From Chamaecyparis obtusa (Eukaryota > Streptophyta > Pinopsida > Cupressales > Cupressaceae): a stretch of 64,000 nucleotides of DNA. The notes below the pieces were generated by a model. The model worked only from the letters and a program-made list of their open reading frames with translations. It was not told where the DNA came from and did not search any database. A program made the translations under genes and the position numbers. How positions within the stretch are numbered: the first letter of the stretch is position 1; each line of letters starts with the position of its first letter. The stretch lies in the NCBI GenBank assembly GCA_027943335.1, contig BSBK01001537.1:1940501-2004500 (forward strand). The letters run 5' to 3'. Below, piece after piece: positions 44,761-57,977 of this stretch.

Positions 44761-44928
44761 ACATTCCCATTATTATTTTTGGCGTTAGACCTCATTTATG
44801 CATTAGATCTTCATGTTTGATTTGATGGTTAGATGTGCTTTTTATTAAAAGTCATTCTTAGTTGATGAATTTTTTTATATCTCTTTCAAAATTCATAGTT
44901 ACATTAGATCTATCTATCTTTCATTTTC

Positions 44929-46758
44929 TTGCACATGATTATGATTACATTGAGTCCTACATATAGAACTCCAATTAGGAGAATTTATAGACTTATGGAT
45001 TTCTTTGATCTTGAGTCCTCTTTTTTTCATATGAATCTTGATGAGACAAACATGCCTACTAATGACATTCCTACTATTGTTGAGAACAACTCTTCCCACT
45101 CTTCTCATGATGAATATGATACCTTAAGAGTTCCTCCTATGCAATTCCAAGATATTTCCAATGGCTTTAAAAAAATTGATCAATGGTTAGGACAAGAGAA
45201 CACCAATCTCGAGGTCATCTCTGTACTAGAGGGTTTGAGGAAGCTAATTCATAATGATAAACATCACATTAACATATTTCATAGTATCTCTCATCTCATT
45301 GATTAAAATGTGAAGTCTATTAGATATTGTGCCAATGATTTAGATTTCACTCCACCTACGTCCATTAGTGTTGAGACCTTCATTCCTATTCCTACCTCAA
45401 TACCTAGTGTGTCCACTTATTCTCCACCTCTCATAACCACTTCCATTCAAAATATCAATCCTATTGTTCCTCCTATCCCTTCAAGTATTCCATGTGTGTC
45501 CCTACATTCATCCATGCCCACTTACAATAGTTTCCCATTTTCATATTCTAACATTCCTTCTATTTCCAATAATAGTCCAAATCTTTCACACATCTCTTAT
45601 CACTCTTTCTACTAAATCCACTATCAATAGCTTGGATAAAACTATTTCATCTTTGCAATAACAAATTGCGTCCATGACTCAATCCAAGTTTAACATTCCT
45701 ACTTGTGACATTTCTATCCCTTTGTCCTTAGACATCATTCATGTCATTACCTCTCAATGCATGGAAATTTCTCATTTAGAGACTTACAATGGTAAAGGTG
45801 ATACATTGAATCATGTTAAAACCTTTCAAACATTGTGTAGTGATTTCTCTCATGGTCATAGGTTCATGGCTAAACTGTTTACTAAAACCTTTGAAGATAA
45901 GGCCTTGCAATGGTATTGTTCTCTTCCTCCTCATTTCATTGATTCCTTTAAAAAACTTACTAATGCTTTCATTCAACAGTTTCAAAACAATATTGGTCCT
46001 AAGATTTATTTGACTAATTTGATGCATTGTAAACAAGGTGTTAAAAAATGTGACTGATTTCATTAGTAAATTTAATCATTTACATGCTTAGATTTCTTAT
46101 CTTGTGCTTGACATTGATGTGCAACACATTTTCATTTCTAATTTATAAAAAGACATAGAATAAGATATTTCTTTTTGAATTCTCTATTTTTTACTCAGTT
46201 ATGTGCAGTGCTTCATAATTATCGGCTTCAAGTGAGTTAGTTTGAGAGAATCACTCCAATGACTTTGGATGATAAGAGTGTTGCTTCATCCTAGTCCTTT
46301 CAAAAGTTTCAAAAATCAAAAGCTTCATTGAGATCAATAATTTATCAAACAATGTTGATGAGAAAGTGGAAGCAACATTCAAAGGTGTGGCTCCTTTGTC
46401 ATATGATTTTATACCTTCTCATAATTTTATACCTCATTCTCAATATTTTCATAACGTAATGTTGAAATTGATTAATGCTAATGTTTTTCAACTTCCTCCT
46501 ATTAAGCCAATTGACACATATTCCAAACCTTTGCCTAAATCTTTTCATCATAAAGTTTTTTTTCAATACCATTGTCAACCTAGCCATGATATTGAGAAGT
46601 GTTTCCATTTGAAATTTATTATTCAAGACCTCATTTATTCCAATGCTATGTCTATTGAGGGTGTTAATGATCAAGGAAACAAGTCTATAGCACCTCCCAA
46701 CCAAAACTTGCAAATATATACCAATCCTTTGCCTTCTCATTTCGACCAATATTATTGA
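44929..46758 (+). pseudogene. C gag
   Basis: Opens with an acidic N-terminal part (LDETNMPTNDIPTIVENN) and a serine/proline-rich linker. The capsid domain is at 45674-46057: METSH-like start MEISHLETYNGKGDTLNHVK, then FEDKALQWYCSLPPHFIDSF and KLTNAFIQQFQNN (Retrotrans_gag). The distal part (46366-46758) has QYHCQPSHDIEKCFHLKFII, a C/H motif in the position of the knuckle in Tat/Athila Gags. Frame changes near 45660 and 46040 and many stops. Confidence 0.72.
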
Positions 46759-47280
46759 GTCTACTCAATATTTACATTCGTCCTCCACCCATGTTGTTGA
46801 CTATGATATTGAGTGTACTAGAGCCAATAATGTTTTCAACTTTATTGACCAATCCAAATCCAAACCCGAACCTAAACTTGAGATTTTCATTACATTTGAT
46901 CCTAAAGATATGATTAAAGCACCTAATGGTCCTTTTTATATTGTATAAAAGATTAATGTTCTTCTTTCTCATGGTGTCCTTATAAATCCTACTTGTATGG
47001 TGAATGTTATAACCAAAGAACATATTTACACTAGACATATGCAACAGGATTTCTATGAAAAATTTGATGTGATGATCCAAAATTTTAATGGTTTCACTTA
47101 TCCTAACCATGGTTCCATTACTTTTCCTATAGAATTTGGTGATAAAACCCTCGATGTCACCTTCATTTTCATCCCAAATTTTGATTAGTTTCAAGTTAGA
47201 CTTGGTCTTCTCTAGCTCACCTCCATGAAATTCATAGTCTCTCCTATCAATAATCAATTGAAATTACCCCATGATGGATA
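46759..47280 (+). pseudogene. C protease-like region
   Basis: In line with gag: EIFITFDPKDMIKAPNGPFY, PTCMVNVITKEHIYTRHMQQ, NHGSITFPIEFGDKTLDVTF and FQVRLGLL. The layout (two beta-rich blocks, the second ending in LGLP/LGRPW-like residues) resembles the protease region of Tat-like elements, but no catalytic Asp-Ser/Thr/Gly-Gly is visible, so activity is unlikely. Confidence 0.45.
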
Positions 47281-49056
47281 AATAACCACGATTAATCATA
47301 ATCTCTATCATCCTTTAGAGCCTCAAGGAAACTTTGATATTGACATCTTTTGGAATTCCATGCCTCAACCAATTCAACCACACAAAGATTTTTTATTTCC
47401 ATCCTATCAAAAATTCAAAATCCAAAAGATTTGTTAGCTTAGCAATCCTAAGGATGTTCCATATCCTTTCCTTGGACTTGGACTTCTTCCTACACCTCCT
47501 CTATATGATTTTGTTCCACCTCCTATATCTTATAAACATTCCATTGATGTTATCTCTCAAACTAGTGTGGTGCCTTTCATTCTTCCTCCTAAAGAATAAA
47601 CTGACCCAATGTTGATTGATCCTACTCCAAGTCAAATCTCAAGAAAAACCAAACATAATCATTGTGCTCATGACAACAGCTACAAATATCATGCTAGAGC
47701 CCATGAACATGCTTCCCAAATTATTTCCTCCACTAAGACAACTATTGATGCTTTGTTTCTCTTTTACCAACCTATGCATAGTCCAAGAGAGGAAGTTAAT
47801 TGGAAAAAGATTAAATTGAACAAACATGATACTTCTATCTGTATTAGATTCTATTACAATTAATTTGGATGAAGAAGATGCTCTTGATGATGATGATTTC
47901 AGTGTTTCTAATGTAAATGTTGATGTTCATGCTATTGATTCTAATGATATGTATATGTTTATTGATTTTAATCATGATTTACCAACTATATTTATAAAAC
48001 ATTATCTCTTAGTCCTATTGACAAACAAAGTGACCCATCTTTACAACATGGTCCTTGTTAGGAAAAGGTTATTGTTCCTTCTATCATGCTTTGTGTTTCT
48101 CCTCTTGCATGTTTTCCACCTTCCCAAAATAAAGATTGAGATGAGGGAGTAGGCGATATGCTTAAATAGATCCTCTTGTATGGTGGATTCTTTTAGTTTT
48201 CCTATTGTAATGTGCTTCTCCCATGATGTGACACTTTTTATATATTTTGTTTATATTTCTTTATATGACCCTTGTTTCTATGTTGGAGCAAGGTGATAAA
48301 GGAATCAACCTTTTGTGATATACCTCTATTTGTATCTCATTTCTTCTAGATGTTGTTAAATGTTATGTTGTGCACGTGCTACTATTTGTAAATGTGCCTT
48401 TGTGTTTTTAGATTAGGAATGATGAAAAATGGTAGCTACCTATTATTTTTGGCCTCCATAACTCTTATTTGACATTCTTCCATTGTCCATGTAAAACTAC
48501 TACCTTTTGGGAATGATGACATATCATGATATAATTCTGATATACATGAGTTATCATATGATCATACTGACCCTTGAGTTAGTAGATCCATTTCATGCTC
48601 TCTTTCTTCATGTGTTTAGTTTTCTTGATTTGTCCTTTCTTGGGGGAATTTTATAGTGGGAACGTCTCTTGTAGGTGCATGTATGCTCTGTTAAAGCTAT
48701 TGCTCTTGTTAGGATTTCTGCAATCCATTATGCAAATGGATAATGAGACAATTATTTCCTTACATTCATATTTACATTATCATGCCCCTATGCATTATTC
48801 AATGTATCCCTTGATGGAGATTATTATTTCCTTAAGGATCGATCCTCCTTTTCATGATCCCCTTGGAGACAATTCTTTCCTTAGGAATGACCACCTTTTC
48901 AAGGTTCCTTAATGGAGATAATTACTTCCTTAATGACTAATCCCTTTGTTTTTATGGGATAACTAGCATAACACAAATTGTTAGACTATTGATTCCATTT
49001 TTTGTAGTAGCACTTTCTCTTTGCATGATCCATGGTAAGAAAATAACTTACTAGGT

Positions 49057-49112
<56 letters not shown>

Positions 49113-49256
49113 GCCTCTTTTATCTTGGTTTTGGATTTGATGAGGACTTTAGTCACTTTGGGGCTTGATGTTTCTTTGTCTCTATGAACCTAATAGGATT
49201 GTTCTTATGCATTGATCGAATTTACCACGAGCACAAGTTTGGCTCATACTCCCACT
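47281..49256 (+). other. C 3' internal region
   Basis: To about 47860 a broken frame continues (PLGL-rich, PPISYKHSIDV, DPTPSQISRKTKHNH); I recognise no domain. From 47870 on it is non-coding except short AT-rich frames. No polymerase remnant. Confidence 0.5.
49059..49109. repeat. (CT)n microsatellite
   Basis: 51 bases of pure CT dinucleotide, about 25 repeats. Confidence 0.98.
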
Positions 49257-49271
49257 AAAGTGGGGGCTAAA
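49257..49271 (+). other. C polypurine tract
   Basis: AAAGTGGGGGCTAAA directly before the LTR start TGTACCATCC. Confidence 0.8.
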
Positions 49272-50665
49272 TGTACCATCCTAAAAATATAGCAGCCATA
49301 ATTAGATGCTATATTAGGCCCCATTTTGGTTATTTTGAGATTTTGATGTCCATTATGCTCGATCCTAGCAACCTAATTCCTCTTTTCCCACGTCTTTTTT
49401 GCCATCCCAACACCTAGTTTAAATTTGGGTAAATTCTTCTAGGTACAAAATGTTTGAAATGTTTCGTACCCAGGAATAGAACATCTCAAACATTCTATTC
49501 CTGCACTTTTTGGTCCAAATTTGGCTCGGAGCCCTTTGTCAGGATTTTAGTGGGAAATTACATCACGTGGTTGGCCAAGCTTACTTTTGAATCCAAAAAT
49601 GACAGATGAAGTATATAAACACTCTATCTCTCCTCATTTTGATATACATTGATGATCCAAAATTTTGAAATCAGACTTTCATAAGGCATTCAAGAGATCA
49701 AGCAATCAAGAGCAATTAAGCAATTGGATTCAAGATTTGAAGGCAAGTATCCAAGATCTAGTTTCTCCAATTCATTCAAGTAAATTCCAAGGAAATATTC
49801 TCTATTGAAGCAATTTTATCTCCCATGATGGCTCAGTAGAAGAATTCTCAATCAAACAATAAGAACCTTCGTTCCATCCACATACATTATCCTTCATTGC
49901 AAGGATAATCAAGTATATCTACATTAAAGATATAGGAGTAGGATTCATGGATTCATGCATTTGTGAGAGAATACTCGATTCCTATTCTAAATTCCAAGGT
50001 CAAATCCTTTATTTCAAGCACATTCAATCATCTTCATGTGTAAGAGTGATTTCTACATCCATCCATCAGGATTTAAACAAGATGAATCAAACATTTACCT
50101 TTTTACATACTTTCCTTTATGCAATTTAATTTTATTTTCAAGGTTTATTCCTAAATAGGTATTTGACCAAGGAAACCCCATTTTACCCAACCCTTTTCCT
50201 ATTTTTTGTATGTAGAATAGGTTATAGAGCTGTCATAACTTTTTCAAGAAGATCCAAAATAGTCGAAGGCTCCCCATAAATTTTGGGAAAAAGTACCTAG
50301 AAAATAATGTTTGAAACATTATGTTCCTAGGTACAGAGCATTTGAAATTTTCTCTTGCAACATCAACTCATATTGAAATCAAGGCTCAGTACAATAGTTT
50401 AAACCATGATTCAACTCATTTCCAATTTCTGGTAGTTATTTATTAGCATGTTATTTGTACTTTTGTCTATATTCATCTATTTTGTCATCTACATTGCATC
50501 TTGCCTTTTTTCTATTTTTTAAAATTACATATTAAGAAAAGGATCACTGGCTCATTCGGTACTTAGGTCCTTACTGAAGCCTATTAGGACATATTCCTTC
50601 TGAGTGTGCAATTTGGAAAAGGAGTAACTATCCCATTTGCATTGCTCCCCTTTTCATCTTGTACA
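49272..50665 (+). repeat. C 3' LTR
   Basis: 1,394 bp, TGTACCATCC...CATCTTGTACA (TGTA...TACA ends). It has a G-box CACGTG at 49564-49569 and a TATA box 43 bp later, and inverted-repeat dyads around 49441-49500 and 50304-50322. Confidence 0.82.
49612..49618 (+). promoter_or_regulatory. TATA box and upstream G-box of C LTR
   Basis: TATATAA at 49612-49618, preceded by CACGTG at 49564-49569. The related LTR has TATATAA at 50923-50929 at the equivalent place, with the G-box degraded to CATGTG. Confidence 0.5.
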
Positions 50666-51808
50666 ATACCCCTTCTCGACCTCAAAATCAATTATACCTT
50701 CATTTCTAACATCTATCCTATCTCCCAGTCCTCCCATTCCAATTTTCTCACATTTTCCTAGGTACATGACATTTGGAAAATTATGTACCTAGGTACATAA
50801 TGTTTTGAACGTTATGTACCCGCATATTTTGGCTCAAATTTGAACTATGTCATTGTTTTGGTAGGAAAATAGATCATGTGGTCAACCTAGATCAATTTTG
50901 AATCCTGAAATGTAGGGAGAGGTATATAAGTGGCCTATCTATCCTCATTTTGACATTAAGAACTATCAATCAATTGAATTTAAAGAAATCTTCTATGGAT
51001 TCACATCCAAGCATTCTCAAAGTCTTCAAGCATTCATGTCTTCAAGCCTTCAAAGCATTCTTCTTCAAAAATTGTAGAAATCTACAACATCCATTACACA
51101 AGTCTTATCTTTCATGATTTCCTTTTGGGTTTTTGTGGAGTTTAAGCTATTTCATTAACACTTATGATTACATCTAAAAAATCATTTCACCATCAAGGTA
51201 TAAGGTGATTTACAATTCAGATCTAGCTTCTATTTCATCATTCCTTTATGTAAGTCCATTTCATTTTCAAGGTTGATGGCTAAACAAGGGTTTGACCAAG
51301 GAAACCCCCTTTTCACAACCTTTTCCCCCATTTTTCTATGTGCTAGAACAAGTGGCGCAACTATCAAAAATTTTACAGAAAGATTGGGATATGTCAAATA
51401 ATCCCTACAAGTTTCAACCAAAAACATAGGGTACAAGACATTTGAAATATTTTGTACCTAGGAACAAGTCATTTTGAATGTTTTGTACCCCGTATTTTCA
51501 AGTCAAATTTGTACCACAAGTTAGTTATGTTAAGTAGTTTTTGTTTCAAGTCATTTTAGGTTCTCTTTTGTTTTGTGTTAGTTTGTACTTCCCAATTTGT
51601 CTATATTTTCTTATTTAGCCTTCTATATTGCAATATCATATTCACATCCCCTTATTTTACATAATTTACATATTTAGTGAATGATCATTATTCCATTCAG
51701 TGCTTATGACCTTTCTTGAGTCCACCGGGATATATCCCTTCCGAATGTGCAAGTTTAGAAAAGGAGTAATCCACACCTTTTGCATTACTTCCCTTTTTCT
51801 ATTGTACA
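50666..51808 (+). repeat. Second C-family LTR, 5' truncated
   Basis: Diverged relative of 49272-50665 lying directly next to it: shared GGTACATGAC/GGTACAAAA dyad block (50761-50820), the TATA region (50923), the second dyad block (51430-51490) and the end CTATTGTACA. Its first ~100 bp are missing. No internal region separates the two LTRs. Confidence 0.7.
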
Positions 51809-53832
51809 AGACTCAAGGTCATAAAACTCATGCATAGAGATAGACATGAAAGAGATATAAACAATGTGAATCCTTATTAAATGGACCATTTAAACATTGC
51901 AAAAATTAAAAATAATTGTAATTTTGAATCTCTAAATACTTGAGGTGAAATAATTAAGCATATAGATCAAATCTAAATCAAGATTAAGCACAAAATAAGA
52001 TCTGAAATGAAAAGGAAAATATAATGCAAGCATATGTCAAATTTACCCAAAATGTAATGTTGATAAACAAGACATAATATGAATGCATAAATGATATATT
52101 TTGGAAATGATCACATAAAACTTTAAATAAATGCATACAACTCAAATCTAGATATCAAAATCAGAATTAAGATGTAAGGAGTCGGGTTCACCAAAATGTA
52201 ATGTGGTGAACTAAGATCTCTAAATGCATGAAATGTAACAATATAAATGATATGGAATTGGAAAGTATGAATGAATACAAATGAGAACGATAAATCCAAA
52301 TAAAAATTAAGTAAGATGTAAGGCATTGGGTTCACCAAATTGTAATGTAGGAAAATAGGTTTGCTAGTCTATGTATGAAAACTAAGAATCTTAGGCCTAT
52401 TTCCCACTCACATTACAATGGAAGGAGATTGACGAACTTGACTCAAGATTGTTTGAGCACAAAGTGGATTCAGTGGTCCTTCTTTGCAATTCAAAGATAC
52501 TTATGTAATTATGAAAGAGGAATGCAATAACTAAAGCAAAGTATCATAAAATGATGATTTTCAACATATACAACAGAACATAAAGAAGATATGTAGGTTT
52601 TAGAAATAGATTCAAAAAACATGGACAAAGAGGAATCTGCAGTTGAAATTTGTCAAAGAAGAGGGGATCAGTAGATCAAATTAGCATAGTCTTGAGACCC
52701 ATTAGATTAGATTGACATAGTCCTGCCTTTTTTGGACCTACAAAATGGGGTTTTGTAGATCTTCTCACACTCAATTTAATCCTAAATCTATGAATTCATC
52801 ATTAGGTCAAACCTGGCTTAGAAATTAACCTCAAAATTGAAATAGATTGAATAGAAAATAAAAGTGTGTTTTCATGTAGTAGAGGCTAGATTTGAAAAAT
52901 AAATGTTTATACCTTCATAGGCCTTCTTTGTGTTGAAATGATCATGATGATGTTGATGTTGATTTTGTAGAGTTGATTTGAGGAATAATTGCTCATGGAT
53001 TTGATCATGAATGCTTTAAGATCCAAAAATTACTCCTTGTCTTCAATGTCTTGGATGCTTGATCACTTTCTTTTGAGGACTTCAAAAAGTGCACTTGAAG
53101 TGAATTGATGTATGTTGATCTGGATGTCAAAATGGGGGGAGGGGGGATCAAATTTCTTTTATACCTCTCCCTAGTATTTTGGGGTTTGAATTTTGAAGTA
53201 GGCAAACGCAAGAATAAATTTCTCACTCCCATAAGCTAGTCGTTAAGCGGTTTAAATTTGTGCCTCGATTGTTGAGATTAAGTCACCCAAGACTACATAG
53301 TTTGTAGACTCAGTTTCCTTGGGCGACATAGTCCTCCCAACAATGGACAAAATCAAGACTAGAGGTCTAGTATGTAGGGAAGAAGCTATTTTTTTTACTA
53401 GAATGAGAAGGATCAAGCATGAACTAGCACAGGAGGTTAGGAATGCTAAAATGAGGCCTAGCTAAACAAGATATTATATGTGGATACAACTTATGATGCT
53501 ACACAAATGTATTTCACTTACATGAAAAATTATGTCTACAACTCAAAATGTTTTTTTCTCGATATAAAACCCACACAAAATTGGAATTTCCAAAATCCCT
53601 TTTGTTATATTACAAGTTCCTTATTTAAAAAAAGTAAAAACATGTTGACATATTAACTAATTATATAATTTTAGTTACAATTTTGACCTTTCATTTAATA
53701 AAAGTCACTTTGGAACTTGTTCCCACTACAAAACAAGATATACATTAGAAAATAAACTCTATGGATCATATGTTTTATATGCAGGAAACCAATCCTAATA
53801 TTAGAGCCGACTCTTGAAGTCAAAATGGTTGT
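51809..53832. other. Non-coding interval
   Basis: Between the C-family LTR and element D. No coding similarity and no LTR ends. Apart from the tandem repeat at 51905-52348 I see only a G-rich run at 53136-53147 and AT-rich sequence. Confidence 0.5.
51905..52348. repeat. 144-bp degenerate tandem repeat
   Basis: The block AAAATGTAATGT recurs at 52049, 52193 and 52337 (third copy AAATTGTAATGT), spaced exactly 144 bp, with TTCACC before the last two and GATGTAAGG near each unit end. A fainter unit precedes at ~51905. Confidence 0.7.
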
Positions 53833-55471
53833 TGTTAGAAATATATGATTATTATTTGTTGTCATCGATGTCAAACATTATGTTCCATATGTTTTGGAGA
53901 AGTTTGAGTTTGTGTTCCCTCAAGCTTTGTGGTCCATAAATGTGTTATTCTTGGTAATGTGGGTTTGTATGTTGAACTTTCAGTATATTAGAAAACAAGT
54001 ATGTATCTTGCTCTCAGAATAATGGAAGACATGTATGTATCTTATATGGTCTCATAACAGTGGAAGATAGGAATGTATCTTGTGATCATGAGTAGATGGT
54101 GTTCTACAATGCTCTTGTGTTATATTCTTATTTTTTGATGTTTGCTTGGTTCAAATGTCTATTGTAGCATTGTAGTTAGCAACTTTACAGTTGTAGTCAT
54201 GTGTCTTTCCAAAGAAGTTCTCTTCCAAAAATTAGGGTTGAAGTTGTGTTGCTACTCATTTATATGTATTCACATTTTGGTCTTGATTGTGGCATTCTCT
54301 GGTGATCAGGAGTGTGTTCCTAGTATTTTGGAGACTGTCTAATCCTATGTTGTCATTCTTTCCAGTTGTTGACCTAATCTGAAAATATGTTGTCATGGCT
54401 TCTAATTTGGTGTATAGTTCACTCCATAGAGTGTGGAGGTCTGGTTACAACTGGCAATTGATTGTTTGCTTCTACATGTTTTATTTATTCTTGGTTGTTG
54501 TTTAACTTGTTATAGATCTTGCATTGGATCATGTGTAGTGTGTTCTTGACCCGTCTTCCTCTTAGGAGGGATCAAGCTTCCATTTTAGAATTGGGTGCTA
54601 TACTTATTGATTGTTGAAATATCAAATCTAGGTTTGGGTCTTATACTTAATGCTTATAGATTATCCATATGAGTTCATGCTATATGGGACCTATGCATTT
54701 AATGTCTATCATTTATTTGTTTGGGTCCATGGTTTGGATTCTATTGATATTGATCATTTTTTCATTTCGCTTATGTGTTGGCCGACATGGAACTCATTTG
54801 CAATATCCTCTTGGTTTGGATAACCTTATTGTAATCTCCAATTATCTATTTTGTATATAAGGGTTGTTGATGCCTTAGAAAAAATGTTAGTGAAAGTGTG
54901 AAGCAAGTAAAGTGTGTGAACTAGTTCAACAATCAACGGAGAAAAGTTCGATAGTTGCAAAGAAGAAAATGCAGTAATAAGTTTGTTGTTAGTGTGGATA
55001 GTGCTATGTAGATCAGCTACATTAGCGGGACAATATATTTATATCTACCTCAAAGAAGAATATGTACTTTAAGATAGTAAGTATTGAGTACTTGAATTTT
55101 TTATTGTATCTTGCTACATTGGCAGTGATCCTATGTGTGCAAGTCCCGAGTAGTGAGTTTCTATTAGTATTTTAAGGTAGTTTCTGCATTATCCACATTC
55201 ATTTTCTATTGGTAATGAGCCTTTGATTGGTATTATAGAGTAGTAAGCTCCTAATCTTTTGTAATCAAATTATATACTTCATTGAATTATCTTTGTACGC
55301 AAGTTCTCCTTGTGGTTTTTCCCAGTTTGGGTTTTCCATGTATAAATCCTTGTGTTCCTATGTTGTCGGGTTTCTTCTCTACTTGCATGCGATTTCTTGT
55401 GATTGTTACTAGAGTTATATGTTGTATTTTTTCTTTTTATGTTGATTCACCTCTACCCCTCTCAGCATCCA
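53833..55471 (+). repeat. D 5' LTR
   Basis: 1,639 bp, TGTTAGAAATATATG...AGCATCCA. It has the TTTTTCCCAGTTTGGGTTTT motif near 55318-55337 that is typical near copia LTR ends. Several short reading frames inside are not genes. Confidence 0.88.
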
Positions 55472-55477
55472 AAAAAT

Positions 55478-55489
55478 TGGTATCAGAGC
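55478..55489 (+). other. D primer-binding site
   Basis: TGGTATCAGAGC, exact tRNA-iMet type, six bases after the LTR. Confidence 0.88.
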
Positions 55490-55533
55490 TAATTTCCTCT
55501 AGTAGACGCTTGACCACTTGAGGTAGATTCGAG

Positions 55534-56750
55534 ATGGCACAAAATTTACATGTTCATGCATTGGTGTTTAATGGCACGAATTTTCCCTTTTGGAAGGATA
55601 AGGTGGAAGCATATCTTAAAACATTACATAATGGTATTTGAGAGGTAATTCAATCTAGATTTTATCCTCCTTTTGGAAGACCCTTGACTACTAAAGAAGA
55701 GAAACAAAAGGAAGCAAATGTGAAAGAAAGGGTAATCCTTTTCAATAGTTTATGTGACATAGTTTTTGGAAATGTCAAAGGCTTGAAAAGTGCAAAAGAA
55801 ACCTAGGATAAGATATTGCTGGTGTATGAAGGATATTTAAAGACAAAACAAGAATGACTAATTAATCTAAAATAGAAGTATGAAGTTTTGAGAACAACAA
55901 AAGATGAGAGTGTTGAAAGATACATCTACAGGGTTACTGATGTTGTTGATGGAATCAGGATTGCCAACGGACATCTAGAATATACTGATGTTATTCTCAA
56001 GATCTTATTAACCCTACCAAACGAGTTTATACCAATGGCATGTTCAATAAGGGAGAGAAATGATCTGAGTTAATATTCTCTTGATCAACTCATTGGATCA
56101 CTTTATGCATTTGAGCTTGCAAAAGTTGAAAGAGAAAAAAGAGAGTCTACATTCAAATTTGTTGAAGATGTTGAACCAAAGACATACACGATGTTAGATG
56201 ATGATGAAGCATATATTTCAAGAATATTCAAGTGAGGTACCATTAGATACAAAGGTAAGCTACCTCTTAAATGTTTCAATTATGGAAGGATAGGTCATTT
56301 TGCTAATGATTGTAAGTATAAGGATTATCATAGTGATTCAAACTATGAAGATAAAAAGAGAAATCATAAGAAAGGATATTTTAGAAAGAATTTTTATTTC
56401 AAAGGTAGAAGTAAAAAGAGTGTGTTCCATGGAGGAATTTTTTCTTGAAGAAGATACTAACAAAACAATTAATCAATCCTTGTTTTTAGCTATCTCACAA
56501 AGAAGGGAGCAGATTGCTTTGCATTCTAAATTTGATGTGGATGCATGGATCATAGTTTCTAGTTTCTCAAATCATATGACAAGAGATAAAAGAAGATTTA
56601 TCAAGTCTGAAGATTGTGATGGTGGAGCAATTAGATTTGTTAGAGAAGGAAGTGCTAAATTCAAAGGCATAGGAACCATTTCAATTGATGGTAAGCATAG
56701 AATTGATGATGTTTACTATGTTGAAGGTTTGAAACATAATTTGTTGAGTG
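55534..56750 (+). pseudogene. D gag and inactive protease
   Basis: ATG at 55534: MAQNLHVHALVFNGTNFPFW, a copia Gag opening. UBN2-type capsid follows (VERYIYRVTDVVDGIRIANG; LTLPNEFIPMACSIRE). The first knuckle CFNYGRIGHFANDC has Tyr for Cys. After a frame change near 56440, the protease region reads WIIVSSFSNHMTRDKRRF. The usual WIIDSG is WIIVSS, so the catalytic Asp is lost. It continues into VYYVEGLKHNLLSVSQM, the standard end of copia protease. Several stops. Confidence 0.82.
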
Positions 56751-57791
56751 TTAGTCAAATGTAAAAAAGAGAGTTATGAAGTTATGTTCAAAAGTGATGG
56801 TTTTATTATTAGAAAGAAACATACTAGAGAAAGGGTTGCAAAAGGTTTCAGGACTGCTAGTAATATATTTTATATTGAAGACAAGTGTGCAGATCTATAT
56901 TTTCTAACTCAATATAATGGTATATGGGGAGATGATGTAGAAATGGAGTATGATCAAGACAAAGTGGGATATGCTCTGTCAAAGGATAGTGAAGAAAGAA
57001 AGGTTGAATTATAAGATCCGGTAGAGGCTGAGTGGATTATGGTAGAACAAAAGCAAGAAGAAAACAATAAGGACATATTAGACCAAAAGCATATAATGGA
57101 GCAAAAGCATGAGGAATACAATAAGAACATGAATGATTAGAAACATGAGGAAGAAAACAAGAACATGACTAACCAGAAGCATGAGAAGGACAATAAGGAA
57201 CAAGAGGAAGACAAAAATAACATGGTAAACCAGGAGCAGATGAGAGAAGAGATAAAGACTATAGAAGATTAGAAGCAATCTGAAAATAAACACAACATGG
57301 TCAACCAGAGGCAGCTTAAAATTAAGAAATTAGAAGACTAGAAGCATAAGAAGAACAAGAAGAATTTAGTATAGACAAAGAACAAAAAAGGATGAAAAAC
57401 TATAGATCTCCTTCTAATCTTTCTAGGTACTCTTCCTTTGATGGTGTCTATTTTAATTTTTAAAAGAGGACACAAAGTCAACGATTGTAGCAGTCTGAGA
57501 AGGAATTTAGTTTTCAATGGAAGATGCTATCATTGCAATAAGTTAGGACATAAGGCAATTTAGTGTAGAAGTAAAATGAATTACAATAGAATGAATGAGA
57601 ACCAAAGTGTTAATTACTTTAATAATGGCTACTGCTATGGTTGCAATGTATATGGACACAGAAATATGGAATATAGTATAAATATCAATGTCATAAATAA
57701 TGAAACAACAAAAATGAAAAAGGATGGTCCAATTTTCTATATAAATGTAACAAGAAAGGACATATTGCAAGATTCTACAAGGATGGTCTAG
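56751..57791 (+). pseudogene. D charged repeat and zinc knuckles
   Basis: Begins like the pre-integrase linker (KSDGFIIRKKHTRERVAKG) but never reaches integrase. From 57015 it becomes a Lys/Glu/Asn/Gln-rich run of degenerate units of the form KHEEENKNMTNQ, about 12-15 codons each. Two knuckles close it: CYHCNKLGHKAI-stop-C near 57525 and CYGCNVYGHRNMEY near 57630 (last ligand Tyr). The order protease, repeat, knuckles is unlike any copia element I know. Confidence 0.55.
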
Positions 57792-57977
57792 TTTTGTACA
57801 AATGCAATATGATAGAACATATTGCTAAGTTTTGAAAGTATGTTGAAGGACAAGATGATTGTTTGACAGTTGTAGAAAAATTAAAAGAAAGAAACAAGAT
57901 ATATTTGTTGTGAATATAGAGGGTGATTCTAATGGTGATCTAGCATCCATTTTGGATGTTGTTTCCACTTCTTTCTA

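Larger units (their letters stand above)
44048..50665 (+). mobile_element. Element C: gypsy-like element with gag but no polymerase
   Basis: A truncated 5' LTR (44048-44738) and a full 3' LTR (49272-50665) match along 44048-44738 / ~49970-50665. Between them are a primer-binding-site candidate, gag, a protease-like part and a polypurine tract, but no reverse transcriptase, RNase H or integrase motif in any frame I could read. The Gag is Tat/Athila-like. C is either internally deleted or a non-autonomous family. Confidence 0.7.

Noticed and set aside
47609..48152. Host gene candidates in the 3' part of C
   Set aside because: Overlapping short frames with stops, continuing the degenerate C protein; no start, intron or domain evidence.
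50666..51808. Independent solo LTR with its own target duplication
   Set aside because: Its 5' part is missing and it abuts the C 3' LTR without any duplication, so a solo insertion cannot be shown.
57078..57293. Hydrophobic minus-strand frame
   Set aside because: It is the antisense reading of the Lys/Glu/Asn-rich repeat of D.
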